DNA from: Marinobacter lutaoensis
GTDB taxonomy: Bacteria; Pseudomonadota; Gammaproteobacteria; Pseudomonadales; Oleiphilaceae
DNA: 64,000 bases
Direction: 5' to 3'
NCBI RefSeq assembly: GCF_001981305.1
Contig: NZ_MSCW01000002.1
Span: forward strand, 99,842 to 163,841
Part shown: positions 44,559-52,783 of the stretch, piece after piece
Numbering within the stretch: the first letter of the stretch is position 1
How the letters are laid out: each line of letters opens with the position of its first letter
Program-made: the position numbers and the translations under genes
The notes under the pieces: generated by a model
Told to the model about the DNA's origin: nothing
The model's database searches: none
Seen by the model: only the letters and a program-made list of their open reading frames with translations

Positions 44559-45242
44559 TTACCAGCCCAGATCCTGGGGCGGGGGCGGAGGGGGTGGCAG
44601 CAGGCCGCCGGTGGCCAGCCAAAGCACACCGGCGGCCACCGCCACTGCGAACAGAAAAGCCTGGATTCCGCCGCCCTGGGCCTCCTCCGCCAGGGCGTCG
44701 GCCACCGGTTTCCAACCGGTGATCATGGGCCGCACCAGATTGTCTCCGCGAACCAGCCGGTAATACACCACCGCCAGCACATGCAGCGCCACCAGGCCGT
44801 ACAGCAGCCACTCCGTGCCGTGGTGCCAGCGGGTCAGGCGCTCGCTCCAGTCGGACGATACCGCCGGGTACAGCGGCCCGTTGAAGGCAATGTCATCGCT
44901 GGCGAACAGCCCGGTCGTCGCCTGGAATCCGAACAGTCCGATCAGCGCCAGTACCGAAAGCGCCCCCAGCGGATTGTGGCCCACGCCCCGCCACTCTCCC
45001 CGCAAGTACCGGCGGATGGCTGCCGGGCCACGGACGAACTCGGCAAAACGGGCATGGGTCGAGCCCACCACACCCCAGACCAGCCGGAAACTGAGCAGAG
45101 CCACCACCATCAACCCGAAGCGCTCATGCCACGCCATCCAACCGGCCCCCAGCTTCGCCGTTACCACGGCTCCCACCACCGCCAACACCAGCAGCCAGTG
45201 ACACAGACGGACCGGCAGATCCCACACCCGTATGGTTTTCAT
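44559..45242 (-). CDS. Cytochrome b561-type membrane protein
   Basis: A 227-residue diheme-type b561 membrane protein. It begins IRVWDLPVRLCHWLLVL, has histidines at the expected helix positions (CHW, WHERFG, RWHHGTEW, LHVLAVVYYR) and four to five helices. A short run of seven prolines precedes the C-terminus. ATG 45242 overlaps the preceding binding-protein stop; GTG 45245 is possible. It likely passes electrons to a periplasmic carrier such as the neighbouring cytochrome c' (inference). Confidence 0.88.
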   Translation of the reverse strand: MKTIRVWDLPVRLCHWLLVLAVVGAVVTAKLGAGWMAWHERFGLMVVALLSFRLVWGVVGSTHARFAEFVRGPAAIRRYLRGEWRGVGHNPLGALSVLALIGLFGFQATTGLFASDDIAFNGPLYPAVSSDWSERLTRWHHGTEWLLYGLVALHVLAVVYYRLVRGDNLVRPMITGWKPVADALAEEAQGGGIQAFLFAVAVAAGVLWLATGGLLPPPPPPPQDLGW

Positions 45243-45994
45243 CACAACGCTTCCGACTCCATGTATTTCAAGACCAGGGCCTCGTAGGTCCCGTTCATCT
45301 CCAGCAGCTTCAGGGCGGCGCGAATATCCTCGGCGTAGCGGGCCGCCTCCGAGTGCCGGGACACGGCGATCCAGGACCGCTGGCCCGGCACAAAGAACGG
45401 CGACACCGACGCCGCCACGCCCTGGCGACGCAGGGTGTAGAGGCCGACCAGCTCCGGCGCGATCACCACGTCGACCCGGCCCCGGGCGAGCATCCGCGCA
45501 AGGTTATCATAACGGGCCGCCGACTCCTTGATCAGGTCCGGGTCCTGGTCGAAGCGGTTGAAATAGCGGGCCCCCTCCAGCACCCCGATCCGCTTGCCGT
45601 ACAGATCCCCGTATCGCTCGATGCGATTGGCCTCGCCCAGATAAAAGAACAACCGCCGCTCCGGCGGAAAGGCGGCGGCCACGAACTCGAACATCGCCTC
45701 CCGCGAGGGGGTGCGCAACGGCCCCAGCATCACATCCACCTCGCCCCGCTCCACCATCAGCAGCACCCGCCGGAACGGGGCCTCGCGATAGCGCACCTTC
45801 CAGCCCAGGCGTTCGGCGATGGCCTCGAAGATATCCACGTACAGGCCACTGTGTCGGCCGCCCTCGACGATCCGGTACGGTGGCGCGTGATTGAGCCCTA
45901 CGGTCACCGTCAGCGGCGGCACCGTCTCCGTGCCCTGCTGCGCGAGGCAGGGCAGGGAGAGGGTCAGAAACAGGAGGGGCATCAGTCGTGGCAT
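45242..45994 (-). CDS. Periplasmic solute-binding protein (SBP_bac_3 type)
   Basis: A 250-residue protein with a signal peptide (ending PCLAQ) and amino-acid-binding-type family 3 motifs: GLYVDIFEAIAERLGWKVRY, VMLGPLRTPSREAMFEF and GKRIGVLEGARYFNRF. There is no permease or ATPase nearby, and its stop overlaps the cytochrome b561 start. Such orphan proteins can act as sensors. Ligand unknown. Confidence 0.85.
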   Translation of the reverse strand: MPRLMPLLFLTLSLPCLAQQGTETVPPLTVTVGLNHAPPYRIVEGGRHSGLYVDIFEAIAERLGWKVRYREAPFRRVLLMVERGEVDVMLGPLRTPSREAMFEFVAAAFPPERRLFFYLGEANRIERYGDLYGKRIGVLEGARYFNRFDQDPDLIKESAARYDNLARMLARGRVDVVIAPELVGLYTLRRQGVAASVSPFFVPGQRSWIAVSRHSEAARYAEDIRAALKLLEMNGTYEALVLKYMESEAL

Positions 45995-46155
45995 GGCGGC
46001 GCGGGTGCTCGGACGGTCGGTGCGGGCGGTATCGCCGGCACCGGTTTACGGTCAGTATAGCGGGTTCGGCCGCCGGCGGCTTGAATCCACACCGGAGCGC
46101 CACCATTGCAAACGAAACGGGGCCTGCACCAGAGCAGCCCCGGGGAGCGTCGATC

Positions 46156-46647
46156 ATGAACCTAGCCAATGCCACGCCGCAGGCGGCCCTGCTGGCAGAC
46201 ATTGTCGCCGGCAGCCAGCCGACCACCCTGGCCTGCTGTGGCGACACCGCCCGCTCGGTGGCCGAACCCTGGTGCCAGCGCCACCCCGACCGGCGGCTGC
46301 TCCGGCTGTCCGCCGACGCGCCGGACCTCGGCCTGCCCGGGGACCGCGTGCCGGATCTGGCCCTGGTCACCGAGACCCTGGAACGGCTGCCCCGGGAGAC
46401 CGGAGCCCTGCTGCTGGGGCAGCTGCGCAACTACGGAACCCGGGAAATCGCGGTGCTGGTGCACGCCTCGGCACCCTGGACCTTCACCGACTTTCTCGGC
46501 CTCGGATTCCGGCGCCAAGCCCGGCTGCCGAGCGATCCGGACCTGACGCTGTACAGCTACAATCTCGACAGCTACAACCACACGCGGACCTGGAACAACC
46601 CGGAGCACTGGGCCAATCCGCACATGTGGGGCAAGGCTTGGTGGTGA
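46156..46647 (+). CDS. Uncharacterised protein (resembles DUF6231)
   Basis: A 163-residue cytoplasmic protein. The C-terminal half reads LYSYNLDSYNHTRTWNN then WANPHMWGKAWW, a tryptophan-rich ending seen in an uncharacterised Pseudomonas/Marinobacter family that I think is DUF6231. The middle (DLALVTETLERLPRETGALLLGQLRNYG) looks like part of a Rossmann-like methyltransferase fold, but no cofactor motif is clear. The ATG at 46156 gives this family length. Confidence 0.7.
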   Translation: MNLANATPQAALLADIVAGSQPTTLACCGDTARSVAEPWCQRHPDRRLLRLSADAPDLGLPGDRVPDLALVTETLERLPRETGALLLGQLRNYGTREIAVLVHASAPWTFTDFLGLGFRRQARLPSDPDLTLYSYNLDSYNHTRTWNNPEHWANPHMWGKAWW

Positions 46648-46722
46648 GCCCCACCCCCGCTACCGTTGTCAGGCGCCCGGGTTTGCGCAATCATGCACCG
46701 ACACCAACAGGAGGGAGGCGTC

Positions 46723-47136
46723 ATGGCCCTGTTCAGCCAGAAACGCGCGGAACACGCGCTTGAGGCGGAGAGCCGCAAGGTCCACCGGGCCGATCTGGAA
46801 ACCCTGCTGGAGCGCCAGCGTGCCATTGAAGCCAAGGTCAAGGCCAGCGGCCGGCTGAACCGCTTCGGCACCGACATTCGGCTGATGTTCTCGATGATCC
46901 GTGACTACTGGACCGGCCGCTACCGCAGCGTGCCCTGGAAGACCATCGCCGCGGTGGCCGGCGCCCTGCTATACGTGCTCAATCCACTGGACGTCATTCC
47001 GGACCTGATTCTCGGCTTCGGATTTCTGGACGACGCCGGCGTGGTGGCCCTGTGTCTGAAACTGGTGGAGTCCGACCTGCACCGCTACGCCGCCTGGAAG
47101 GAGCATCAGGAGGCGCACACGACAGACACCAATTGA
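46723..47136 (+). CDS. YkvA family protein (DUF1232)
   Basis: A 137-residue protein with an N-terminal helical segment and a DUF1232 core (YVLNPLDVIPDLILGFGFLDDAGVV) forming a membrane-associated segment at about 85-115. GGAGGG precedes ATG 46723. Function is unknown across the family. Confidence 0.85.
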   Translation: MALFSQKRAEHALEAESRKVHRADLETLLERQRAIEAKVKASGRLNRFGTDIRLMFSMIRDYWTGRYRSVPWKTIAAVAGALLYVLNPLDVIPDLILGFGFLDDAGVVALCLKLVESDLHRYAAWKEHQEAHTTDTN

Positions 47137-47213
47137 ACAAACGGTCGCCAGCGGGTAACCTCTGCTGCCAGCGCAACCCCTGGACCCACTCGATCCAATC
47201 CTCCGGAGACACC

Positions 47214-47981
47214 GTGGACTTCGCCACCCTGATCGGCCTTGTCGGGGCCATACTGCTGATCGCTTCGGCCATCATTCTGGGCGCCTCACCGGGGGTCTTC
47301 ATCAACCCGCCGTCCCTGCTCATCGTCATCGGCGGCACGCTGCTGGTGGTGCTGTCGAAGTTTTCCTTCGCCCAGTTCTTCGGTGCCTTCAAGGCCGCCG
47401 TACGGGCCTTCAAGTTCAAGCTGCCGGAAACCCAGGCCAGCATCGAGGAGCTGGTGGACATCGCCAACGTGGCGCGCAAGGAAGGCGTACTGGGGCTGGA
47501 GGAGCGCGAGGTGAGCTCGCCGTTTTTGGCCCAGGGCATCCAGATGCTGGTGGACGGCCAGGATGGCGAGACCATCAAGCAGCTGCTCGGCAAGGAACGG
47601 CTGCTGACCCTGGACCATAACCGCTCCGGTGCCAAGGTGTTCACCGCCATGGCCGACGTGGCGCCGGCCATGGGTATGATCGGCACGCTGATCGGCCTGG
47701 TCCAGATGCTGTCCAACATGGAAGACCCCAAGTCCATCGGTCCTGCCATGGCGGTGGCCCTGCTGACCACGCTGTACGGCGCCCTGGTGGCCACCATGAT
47801 CGCCACCCCGATTGCCGACAAGCTGTCCCTGCGGATGACCGAGGAAGCCCGCCAGCAGTCCCTCTACATCGATGCCCTGGTGGCGATCCAGGAAGGCACC
47901 AACCCACGGATCATCGAGCAGATGTTGTCCAGCTACCTGCCGCCCAAGGCGCGGAACAAGCTGGCCGAGGCGGAGGGCTGA
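47214..47981 (+). CDS. pomA: Flagellar motor stator protein PomA (MotA family)
   Basis: The 255-residue product begins FATLIGLVGAILLIASAII, closely like PomA, and has four helices with the MotA-family block GMIGTLIGLVQMLSNMEDPKSIGPAMAVALLTTLYG. PomA and PomB form the sodium-driven stator of marine bacteria. GTG start at 47214, with CGGAG upstream; an earlier start would add a proline/arginine-rich stretch that does not align. Confidence 0.9.
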   Translation: MDFATLIGLVGAILLIASAIILGASPGVFINPPSLLIVIGGTLLVVLSKFSFAQFFGAFKAAVRAFKFKLPETQASIEELVDIANVARKEGVLGLEEREVSSPFLAQGIQMLVDGQDGETIKQLLGKERLLTLDHNRSGAKVFTAMADVAPAMGMIGTLIGLVQMLSNMEDPKSIGPAMAVALLTTLYGALVATMIATPIADKLSLRMTEEARQQSLYIDALVAIQEGTNPRIIEQMLSSYLPPKARNKLAEAEG

Positions 47982-47988
47982 GGCGGCG

Positions 47989-48903
47989 ATGGACGAGTTG
48001 CCGGAAGAGGAGAAGCCCGGAATCCCCGCCTGGGTGGTCACCTTCGCCGACCTCATGTCCCTGCTGATGTGCTTCTTCGTGCTGCTGCTGTCGTTCTCGG
48101 AGATCGACGCCCAGAAGTTCAAGCAGATCGCCGGCGAGCTGTCCAAGGCATTCGGCGTCCAGCGGGAGGTACCGGCCCTGGAAATCCCCGAGGGTACCAG
48201 CCCGATTTTCGACCGATTCTCCCCGGCGCCGCCCGAGCCCACCGTGGTCAACCAGATCCGCCAGACGACCACCACCGAACAGCCGGAACTCCAGACCCTC
48301 AAGAGCCCGACCGAACAGGCCGTGGCCTCGGCCCTGCAGGAGAGCATGGACCAGCGCATGCAACGGATCGTGTCGGTCCTGGAGGACGCCATCAAGGACG
48401 GCCGCATCAACGTCAGCCAGGATCAGCGCCGGATCATCGTCCGGGTCGAAGAGCAGGGGTCCTTCCCCTCCGGCTCCGCCCAGATCACCTGGGAGTTCGA
48501 GGGTCTGCTGCTGGAAATGGCCGAGGTGCTGGCCAACATGCCGGGCACGCTGACCGTCGAGGGCCACACCGACGACGTGCCCATCCACACCGAACGCTTC
48601 TACTCCAACTGGGACCTGTCCGCCGCCCGGGCCGCCGCCGTGGCCAATGTGCTGCTGGCCCGGGACGGTATTGACCCCACTCGGCTGGAGGTCAAGGGCC
48701 TGGCCGACACCCAGCCCAGGGTTCCGAACGACTCACCGGAGCACCGCGCCAAAAACCGGCGCGTGGAGATCATCATCGACTTGTCCGGGCCGCTGCAGGA
48801 GGAGGAAATCCAGCTGCGTGAGCTGCTGAAAACCGCCCCGCCGGGCGATACCGGCGACGGGCTCAACGTAGACACCCACACCTCCGGGGATCTGCACTGG
48901 TAA
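47989..48903 (+). CDS. pomB: Flagellar motor stator protein PomB (MotB family)
   Basis: A 304-residue protein with one N-terminal helix carrying the essential ion-binding aspartate, Asp21, in FADLMSLLMCFFVLLLSFSEID, and a C-terminal OmpA/MotB peptidoglycan-binding domain (about 150-275, VEGHTDDVPI and HRAKNRRVEIII). Sodium use is inferred from close PomB similarity. It lies 7 bp after pomA. Other flagellar genes are outside the window. Confidence 0.92.
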   Translation: MDELPEEEKPGIPAWVVTFADLMSLLMCFFVLLLSFSEIDAQKFKQIAGELSKAFGVQREVPALEIPEGTSPIFDRFSPAPPEPTVVNQIRQTTTTEQPELQTLKSPTEQAVASALQESMDQRMQRIVSVLEDAIKDGRINVSQDQRRIIVRVEEQGSFPSGSAQITWEFEGLLLEMAEVLANMPGTLTVEGHTDDVPIHTERFYSNWDLSAARAAAVANVLLARDGIDPTRLEVKGLADTQPRVPNDSPEHRAKNRRVEIIIDLSGPLQEEEIQLRELLKTAPPGDTGDGLNVDTHTSGDLHW

Positions 48904-48920
48904 GGCACCGGCCCGCCGAC

Positions 48921-48968
48921 TTCACCAAATCGGTGCGCTCGCCCCAATATCGCACCCATAATGTGCGA
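48921..48968 (+). promoter_or_regulatory. Tandem NtrC-like enhancer sites upstream of amt
   Basis: Two sites of the form GCAC-N7-GTGC occur: TTCAC-N7-GTGCG at 48921-48937 and TCGCAC-N7-GTGCGA at 48950-48968. Their centres are 30 bp apart, three helical turns, the arrangement of the glnA enhancer. They lie about 85-115 bp upstream of the sigma-54 promoter. Confidence 0.65.
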
Positions 48969-49042
48969 AATTTCCAGGATATCCTCCGACGCCCGGGCCC
49001 ATGCCCCCGCCAACCGCCAATCACGCCGACAATTGCCTCTTT

Positions 49043-49059
49043 TTGGAACATCTTTTGCT
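49043..49059 (+). promoter_or_regulatory. Sigma-54 promoter of amt
   Basis: TTGGAAC (49043-49049) and TTGCT (49055-49059) place GG and GC at -24 and -12 with exactly ten bases between them; only one base of the -24 core differs from consensus. The predicted start is about 49070. Confidence 0.75.
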
Positions 49060-49127
49060 AACAATGCACCCCATCAAAGCATCAACGGCCCGAAGAGGCC
49101 GGAAAACCCCAGACTGGAGCCTTGCCC

Positions 49128-50336
49128 GTGGATATCACCAGTGCAGTACACACCCTCACTGAAAGCGCCAACACGCTGTTCATCCTGATCGGTGCCATCA
49201 TGGTACTGGCCATGCACGCCGGTTTCGCCTTCCTCGAAGTGGGCACCGTGCGGCACAAGAACCAAGTCAATGCCCTGGTCAAGATCATGACCGATTTCGG
49301 CGTCTCCGCCGTGCTCTATTTCTTTGTCGGCTACTACATTGCCTACGGCAGCCACTTCATGACCGGCGCCGCCGAGCTGACCGCCAATAACGGCTACGAG
49401 CTGGTCAAGTTCTTCTTCCTGATGACCTTCGCCGCCGCCATTCCCGCCATCGTTTCCGGCGGCATTGCCGAACGGGCGCGGTTCTACCCAATGTTGGTGG
49501 CCTCCGGCCTGATCGTCGGCCTCGTGTATCCGTTCTTTGAAGGGCTGATCTGGAACGGCAACTACGGTTTCCAGAACTGGCTGGAGTCCCAGTTTGGTGC
49601 ACCGTTCCACGATTTCGCCGGCTCCGTGGTGGTGCACGCCGTCGGCGGCTGGGTCGCCCTGGCCGCCATCCTGTTGCTGGGTGCCCGCAATGGCCGCTAC
49701 CGCAACGGCAAGGTGGTGGCCTTCGCCCCCTCCAACATCCCGTTCCTGGCCCTCGGCGCCTGGATCCTGACGGTCGGCTGGTTCGGCTTCAACGTAATGT
49801 CCGCCCAGACCCTGGACGGTATCAGCGGCCTAGTGGCGGTGAACAGCCTGATGGCGATGGTCGGTGGCATCCTGGTGTCCATGGTACTGGGCCGCAAGGA
49901 CCCGGGCTTTATCCACAACGGCCCGCTGGCCGGACTGGTGGCGGTATGCGCCGGCTCCGACCTGATGCACCCCGTTGGCGCACTGATCACCGGCGGAATT
50001 GCCGGCGCGCTGTTCGTGTATCTGTTCGAGTGGGCCCAGGCCCGGATCGAACGGCTGGACGACGTACTGGGCGTCTGGCCGCTGCACGGGGTCTGCGGCG
50101 TCTGGGGCGCCATTGCCTGCGGCATCTTCGGACAGCCCGGTCTCGGCGGCCTCGGCGGCGTCAGCCTCGGCGCCCAGCTGGCCGGCTCGGTGGCCGGCGT
50201 GGCGGTGGCCTTCGTCGGCGGCCTGGTGGTCTATGGCGGCATCAAGCAGGCGGTGGGCCTGCGCCTGAGCGACGAGGAGGAGTTCAACGGCGCCGACCTC
50301 AGCATCCATCGCATCGGCGCCAACGCCATCGACTGA
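49128..50336 (+). CDS. amt: Ammonium transporter (Amt family)
   Basis: A 402-residue membrane protein with about eleven helices. Twin histidines are visible in VVHAVGGWVALAA and WPLHGVCGVWGAIACG, and the phenylalanine/serine vestibule segments fit Amt. GTG 49128 is chosen because GGAG lies eight bases upstream; a TTG at 49122 is too close to it. No glnK gene is adjacent. A sigma-54 promoter with NtrC-like enhancer sites lies upstream, so expression should rise in nitrogen limitation. Confidence 0.93.
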   Translation: MDITSAVHTLTESANTLFILIGAIMVLAMHAGFAFLEVGTVRHKNQVNALVKIMTDFGVSAVLYFFVGYYIAYGSHFMTGAAELTANNGYELVKFFFLMTFAAAIPAIVSGGIAERARFYPMLVASGLIVGLVYPFFEGLIWNGNYGFQNWLESQFGAPFHDFAGSVVVHAVGGWVALAAILLLGARNGRYRNGKVVAFAPSNIPFLALGAWILTVGWFGFNVMSAQTLDGISGLVAVNSLMAMVGGILVSMVLGRKDPGFIHNGPLAGLVAVCAGSDLMHPVGALITGGIAGALFVYLFEWAQARIERLDDVLGVWPLHGVCGVWGAIACGIFGQPGLGGLGGVSLGAQLAGSVAGVAVAFVGGLVVYGGIKQAVGLRLSDEEEFNGADLSIHRIGANAID

Positions 50337-50343
50337 CCCCGCC

Positions 50344-50415
50344 CCTCTGGCCCGTCTTTTGCTATACCTAAGAGATACCGGTGCCATCCTTGCGGCACCG
50401 GTACCGGGCCAGAGG
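50344..50415 (+). other. Nested inverted repeats covering the Anbu operon ribosome binding site
   Basis: Outer arms CCTCTGGCCCG (50344-50354) and CGGGCCAGAGG (50405-50415) are perfect 11-base complements. Inner arms TACCGGTGCC (50376-50385) and GGCACCGGTA (50394-50403) are perfect 10-base complements with an 8-base loop. The outer 3' arm contains AGAGG, the ribosome binding site of the gene starting at 50423. The outer 5' arm coincides with the -24 promoter element. Confidence 0.75.
50347..50363 (+). promoter_or_regulatory. Sigma-54 promoter of the Anbu operon
   Basis: CTGGCCCGTCTTTTGCT matches the sigma-54 pattern with one mismatch in the -24 core (C for A in TGGCAC) and a perfect TTGCT; GG and GC are ten bases apart. 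The ten bases TCTTTTGCTA (50355-50364) are identical to those of the amt promoter (49051-49060). Predicted start is near 50373. Confidence 0.7.
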
Positions 50416-50422
50416 TGGAACC

Positions 50423-51856
50423 ATGCTGATAGAACCGCCAGCCGAAGGGCTGTACGACGAACTTTTTGATTCCGACAACCGGGTGCGCCCCCACTGCCGC
50501 ATGCTGGAGCAGTGGCTGATCCACAGCGACGAAGACCTGATCGCCGAAAAACGGCGCGAGGCGGACGTCCTGTTCCAGCGCCTGGGCATCACCTTCAATG
50601 TCTACGGCGAGGAGCTGGGGGCCGACCGGCTGATTCCCTTCGACCTGATTCCCCGGGTCATCTCCGCCGCCGACTGGCAGAAGCTTCAGGCCGGCCTGCG
50701 CCAGCGGGTCCAGGCACTGAACCGGTTCCTGTTCGACATCTACCACGATTACGACATCGTCCGGGCCGGGGTGATCAGCGCCGAGCAGGTGTTCGCCAAC
50801 CCTCAGTACCAGCCGGGCATGCAACAGATGAAGTTGCCCCGTAACCTGTATGCCCACATCGCCGGCATCGACCTGATCCGCCACAACGACGGCGATTTCT
50901 ACGTGCTCGAGGACAACCTGCGCTGCCCCAGCGGCGTCTCCTACATGCTGGAGAACCGGCGCATGATGATGCGCCTGTTTCCGGAACTGTTTGCACAAAC
51001 CCCGGTGGCGCCGGTGGACCACTACCCCAACCTGCTGGGCGAAACCCTGCGCGCCGCCTCCCTCAAGCCGGATCCCACGGTGGTGGTGCTGACGCCCGGG
51101 CGCTTCAACAGCGCCTACTTCGAACACGCCTTCCTGGCCCGGCAGATGGGAGTGGAGCTGGTGGAGGGACCGGACCTGTTCGTGCGCGACAACCGGGTGT
51201 TCATGAAAACCACCATCGGCCCGCAGCAGGTGGACGTCATCTACCGCCGCATCGACGACGATTTCCTCGACCCGCTGGCCGGCAACCCGGACTCGCTGCT
51301 CGGCGTGCCCGGGCTCTACGCCGCCTACCGTTCCGGCCACGTGGTGCTGGCCAACGCCATGGGCACCGGCGTGGCCGACGACAAGTCGATCTACCCCTAC
51401 GTGCCGGACATGATCCGCTTCTACCTCAACGAGGAACCGATCCTGAAGAATGTGCCGACCTGGCAGTGCCGCAAGGAAAAAGACCTGCAGTATGTGCTGG
51501 AACACCTGGAGGAACTGGTGGTCAAGGAAGCCCAGGGCGCCGGCGGCTACGGCATGCTGATCGGTCCCAAGGCCAGCCGGAAAGAACTGGCCACCTTCCG
51601 TGCCCTGCTCAAGGCCAAGCCTGAAAATTACATAGCCCAACCCACCCTGAGCCTGTCCACCTGCCCCACCTTCGTCAACGACGGCATCGCGCCGCGCCAC
51701 CTGGACCTGCGCCCGTTCGTGCTGTCCGGCAAGAAAATCCAGATGGTGCCCGGGGGTCTGACCCGGGTGGCCCTCAAGGAAGGGTCGTTGGTGGTGAACT
51801 CGTCCCAGGGCGGCGGCACCAAGGACACCTGGGTACTGGAGGATGACCGATGCTAA
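50423..51856 (+). CDS. Circularly permuted ATP-grasp protein of the Anbu cluster
   Basis: The 477-residue product matches the circularly permuted ATP-grasp type 2 family, with NRFLFDIYHDYDIVRAGVI, DFYVLEDNLRCPSGVSYMLENR and KEAQGAGGYGMLIGPKAS as core blocks. ATP-grasp enzymes ligate a carboxylate to an amine; here a peptide-like bond is proposed from the family. AGAGGTGG lies before the ATG. It is the first of four overlapping or tightly spaced genes conserved with Anbu. Confidence 0.9.
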   Translation: MLIEPPAEGLYDELFDSDNRVRPHCRMLEQWLIHSDEDLIAEKRREADVLFQRLGITFNVYGEELGADRLIPFDLIPRVISAADWQKLQAGLRQRVQALNRFLFDIYHDYDIVRAGVISAEQVFANPQYQPGMQQMKLPRNLYAHIAGIDLIRHNDGDFYVLEDNLRCPSGVSYMLENRRMMMRLFPELFAQTPVAPVDHYPNLLGETLRAASLKPDPTVVVLTPGRFNSAYFEHAFLARQMGVELVEGPDLFVRDNRVFMKTTIGPQQVDVIYRRIDDDFLDPLAGNPDSLLGVPGLYAAYRSGHVVLANAMGTGVADDKSIYPYVPDMIRFYLNEEPILKNVPTWQCRKEKDLQYVLEHLEELVVKEAQGAGGYGMLIGPKASRKELATFRALLKAKPENYIAQPTLSLSTCPTFVNDGIAPRHLDLRPFVLSGKKIQMVPGGLTRVALKEGSLVVNSSQGGGTKDTWVLEDDRC

Positions 51857-52782
51857 GCCGAGCCGCCGCCAGCCTGTTCTGGATGGCCCGTTACCTGGAA
51901 CGGATGGAAATCCAGGCCCGCCTGCTGGACGTCAGCCTCACCATGGCGCTGATCGACGTGCCCGAGGACCGGGAGGAGCAGCTCTCCGTGCCGCTGCTGG
52001 TGTCCGGGACCCGGGATCAGTTCTGGCAGTTCCACGACGAGGTCACGCCACAGCGCCTGATCGACTTCCTGCTGCTGGACGACCGCCACGACGCCAGCGT
52101 GTTCAGCATGATGCGGCACGCCCGCGACAACGCCCTGCACGTGCGGGGCAACCTCTCCTCCGATGTCTGGGAAAGCATCAACCGGACCTGGCTGGAACTG
52201 AAGGACCTGAGCCGCAGGGGCGTGCGCGAATCCAACGCCAGCTCGGTGTTCGACTGGGTGCGTGAGCGTTCGCACACCTTCCGGGGTGCTGTCTACGGCA
52301 CACTGCTGCGCAACGATGCCTTTCATTTCCTGCGGCTGGGCACGTTCATCGAGCGCGCCGACACCACCGCCCGGGTGCTCGACATCCGCCATGTCATGGC
52401 TACCCAGTCGATGGCGGAACACTCCACCCGCAGTTTTTTCGAATGGACCGCGCTGCTGCACTCCCTGGCGGCCTTCGAAGCCTACCAGAACACCTATGGA
52501 CACAACCTGGAACCGATGAACGTGGCCGAGCTGCTGGTGCTGTCGGCGGACGTGCCCCGTTCGCTGCACAGCGGTCTGAAGGAGATTTCCAGCCTGCTGG
52601 AGCAGGTGGAAAGCGGCCGGGCGCAGCGGGCAAGGCGACTGGCCTCCAGCCTGTACGCCAACATCCGTTACGGCGACCGGGACTACATCGCCGAGCGCGG
52701 CCTGCACAGCTATCTGGTGGATTTTCTTGGGCGAATTCAGCACATCGCCGACCAGATCCAGAAAGACTACATGGGATGGTAG
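51850..52782 (+). CDS. Alpha-E domain protein of the Anbu cluster
   Basis: The 310-residue all-helical protein carries the alpha-E signature LSRAAASLFWMARYLERMEIQARLLDV at its N-terminus and FLRLGTFIERADTTARVLD in the middle. Its ATG overlaps the ATP-grasp gene end by seven bases. Function is unknown; it always accompanies the permuted ATP-grasp and is thought to work with it. Confidence 0.9.
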   Translation: MLSRAAASLFWMARYLERMEIQARLLDVSLTMALIDVPEDREEQLSVPLLVSGTRDQFWQFHDEVTPQRLIDFLLLDDRHDASVFSMMRHARDNALHVRGNLSSDVWESINRTWLELKDLSRRGVRESNASSVFDWVRERSHTFRGAVYGTLLRNDAFHFLRLGTFIERADTTARVLDIRHVMATQSMAEHSTRSFFEWTALLHSLAAFEAYQNTYGHNLEPMNVAELLVLSADVPRSLHSGLKEISSLLEQVESGRAQRARRLASSLYANIRYGDRDYIAERGLHSYLVDFLGRIQHIADQIQKDYMGW

Positions 52783-52783
52783 G

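Noticed and set aside
47214..48903. ExbBD/TolQR reading of the stator pair
   Set aside because: Length, PomA start, FADLMSLLMCFFVLLLSFSEID and the MotB-type peptidoglycan domain point to PomAB.
50376..50403. NtrC site in the inner hairpin before the Anbu operon
   Set aside because: The arms read GGTGCC then GGCACC, the reverse order of the NtrC half-sites, so it was treated as an RNA hairpin.
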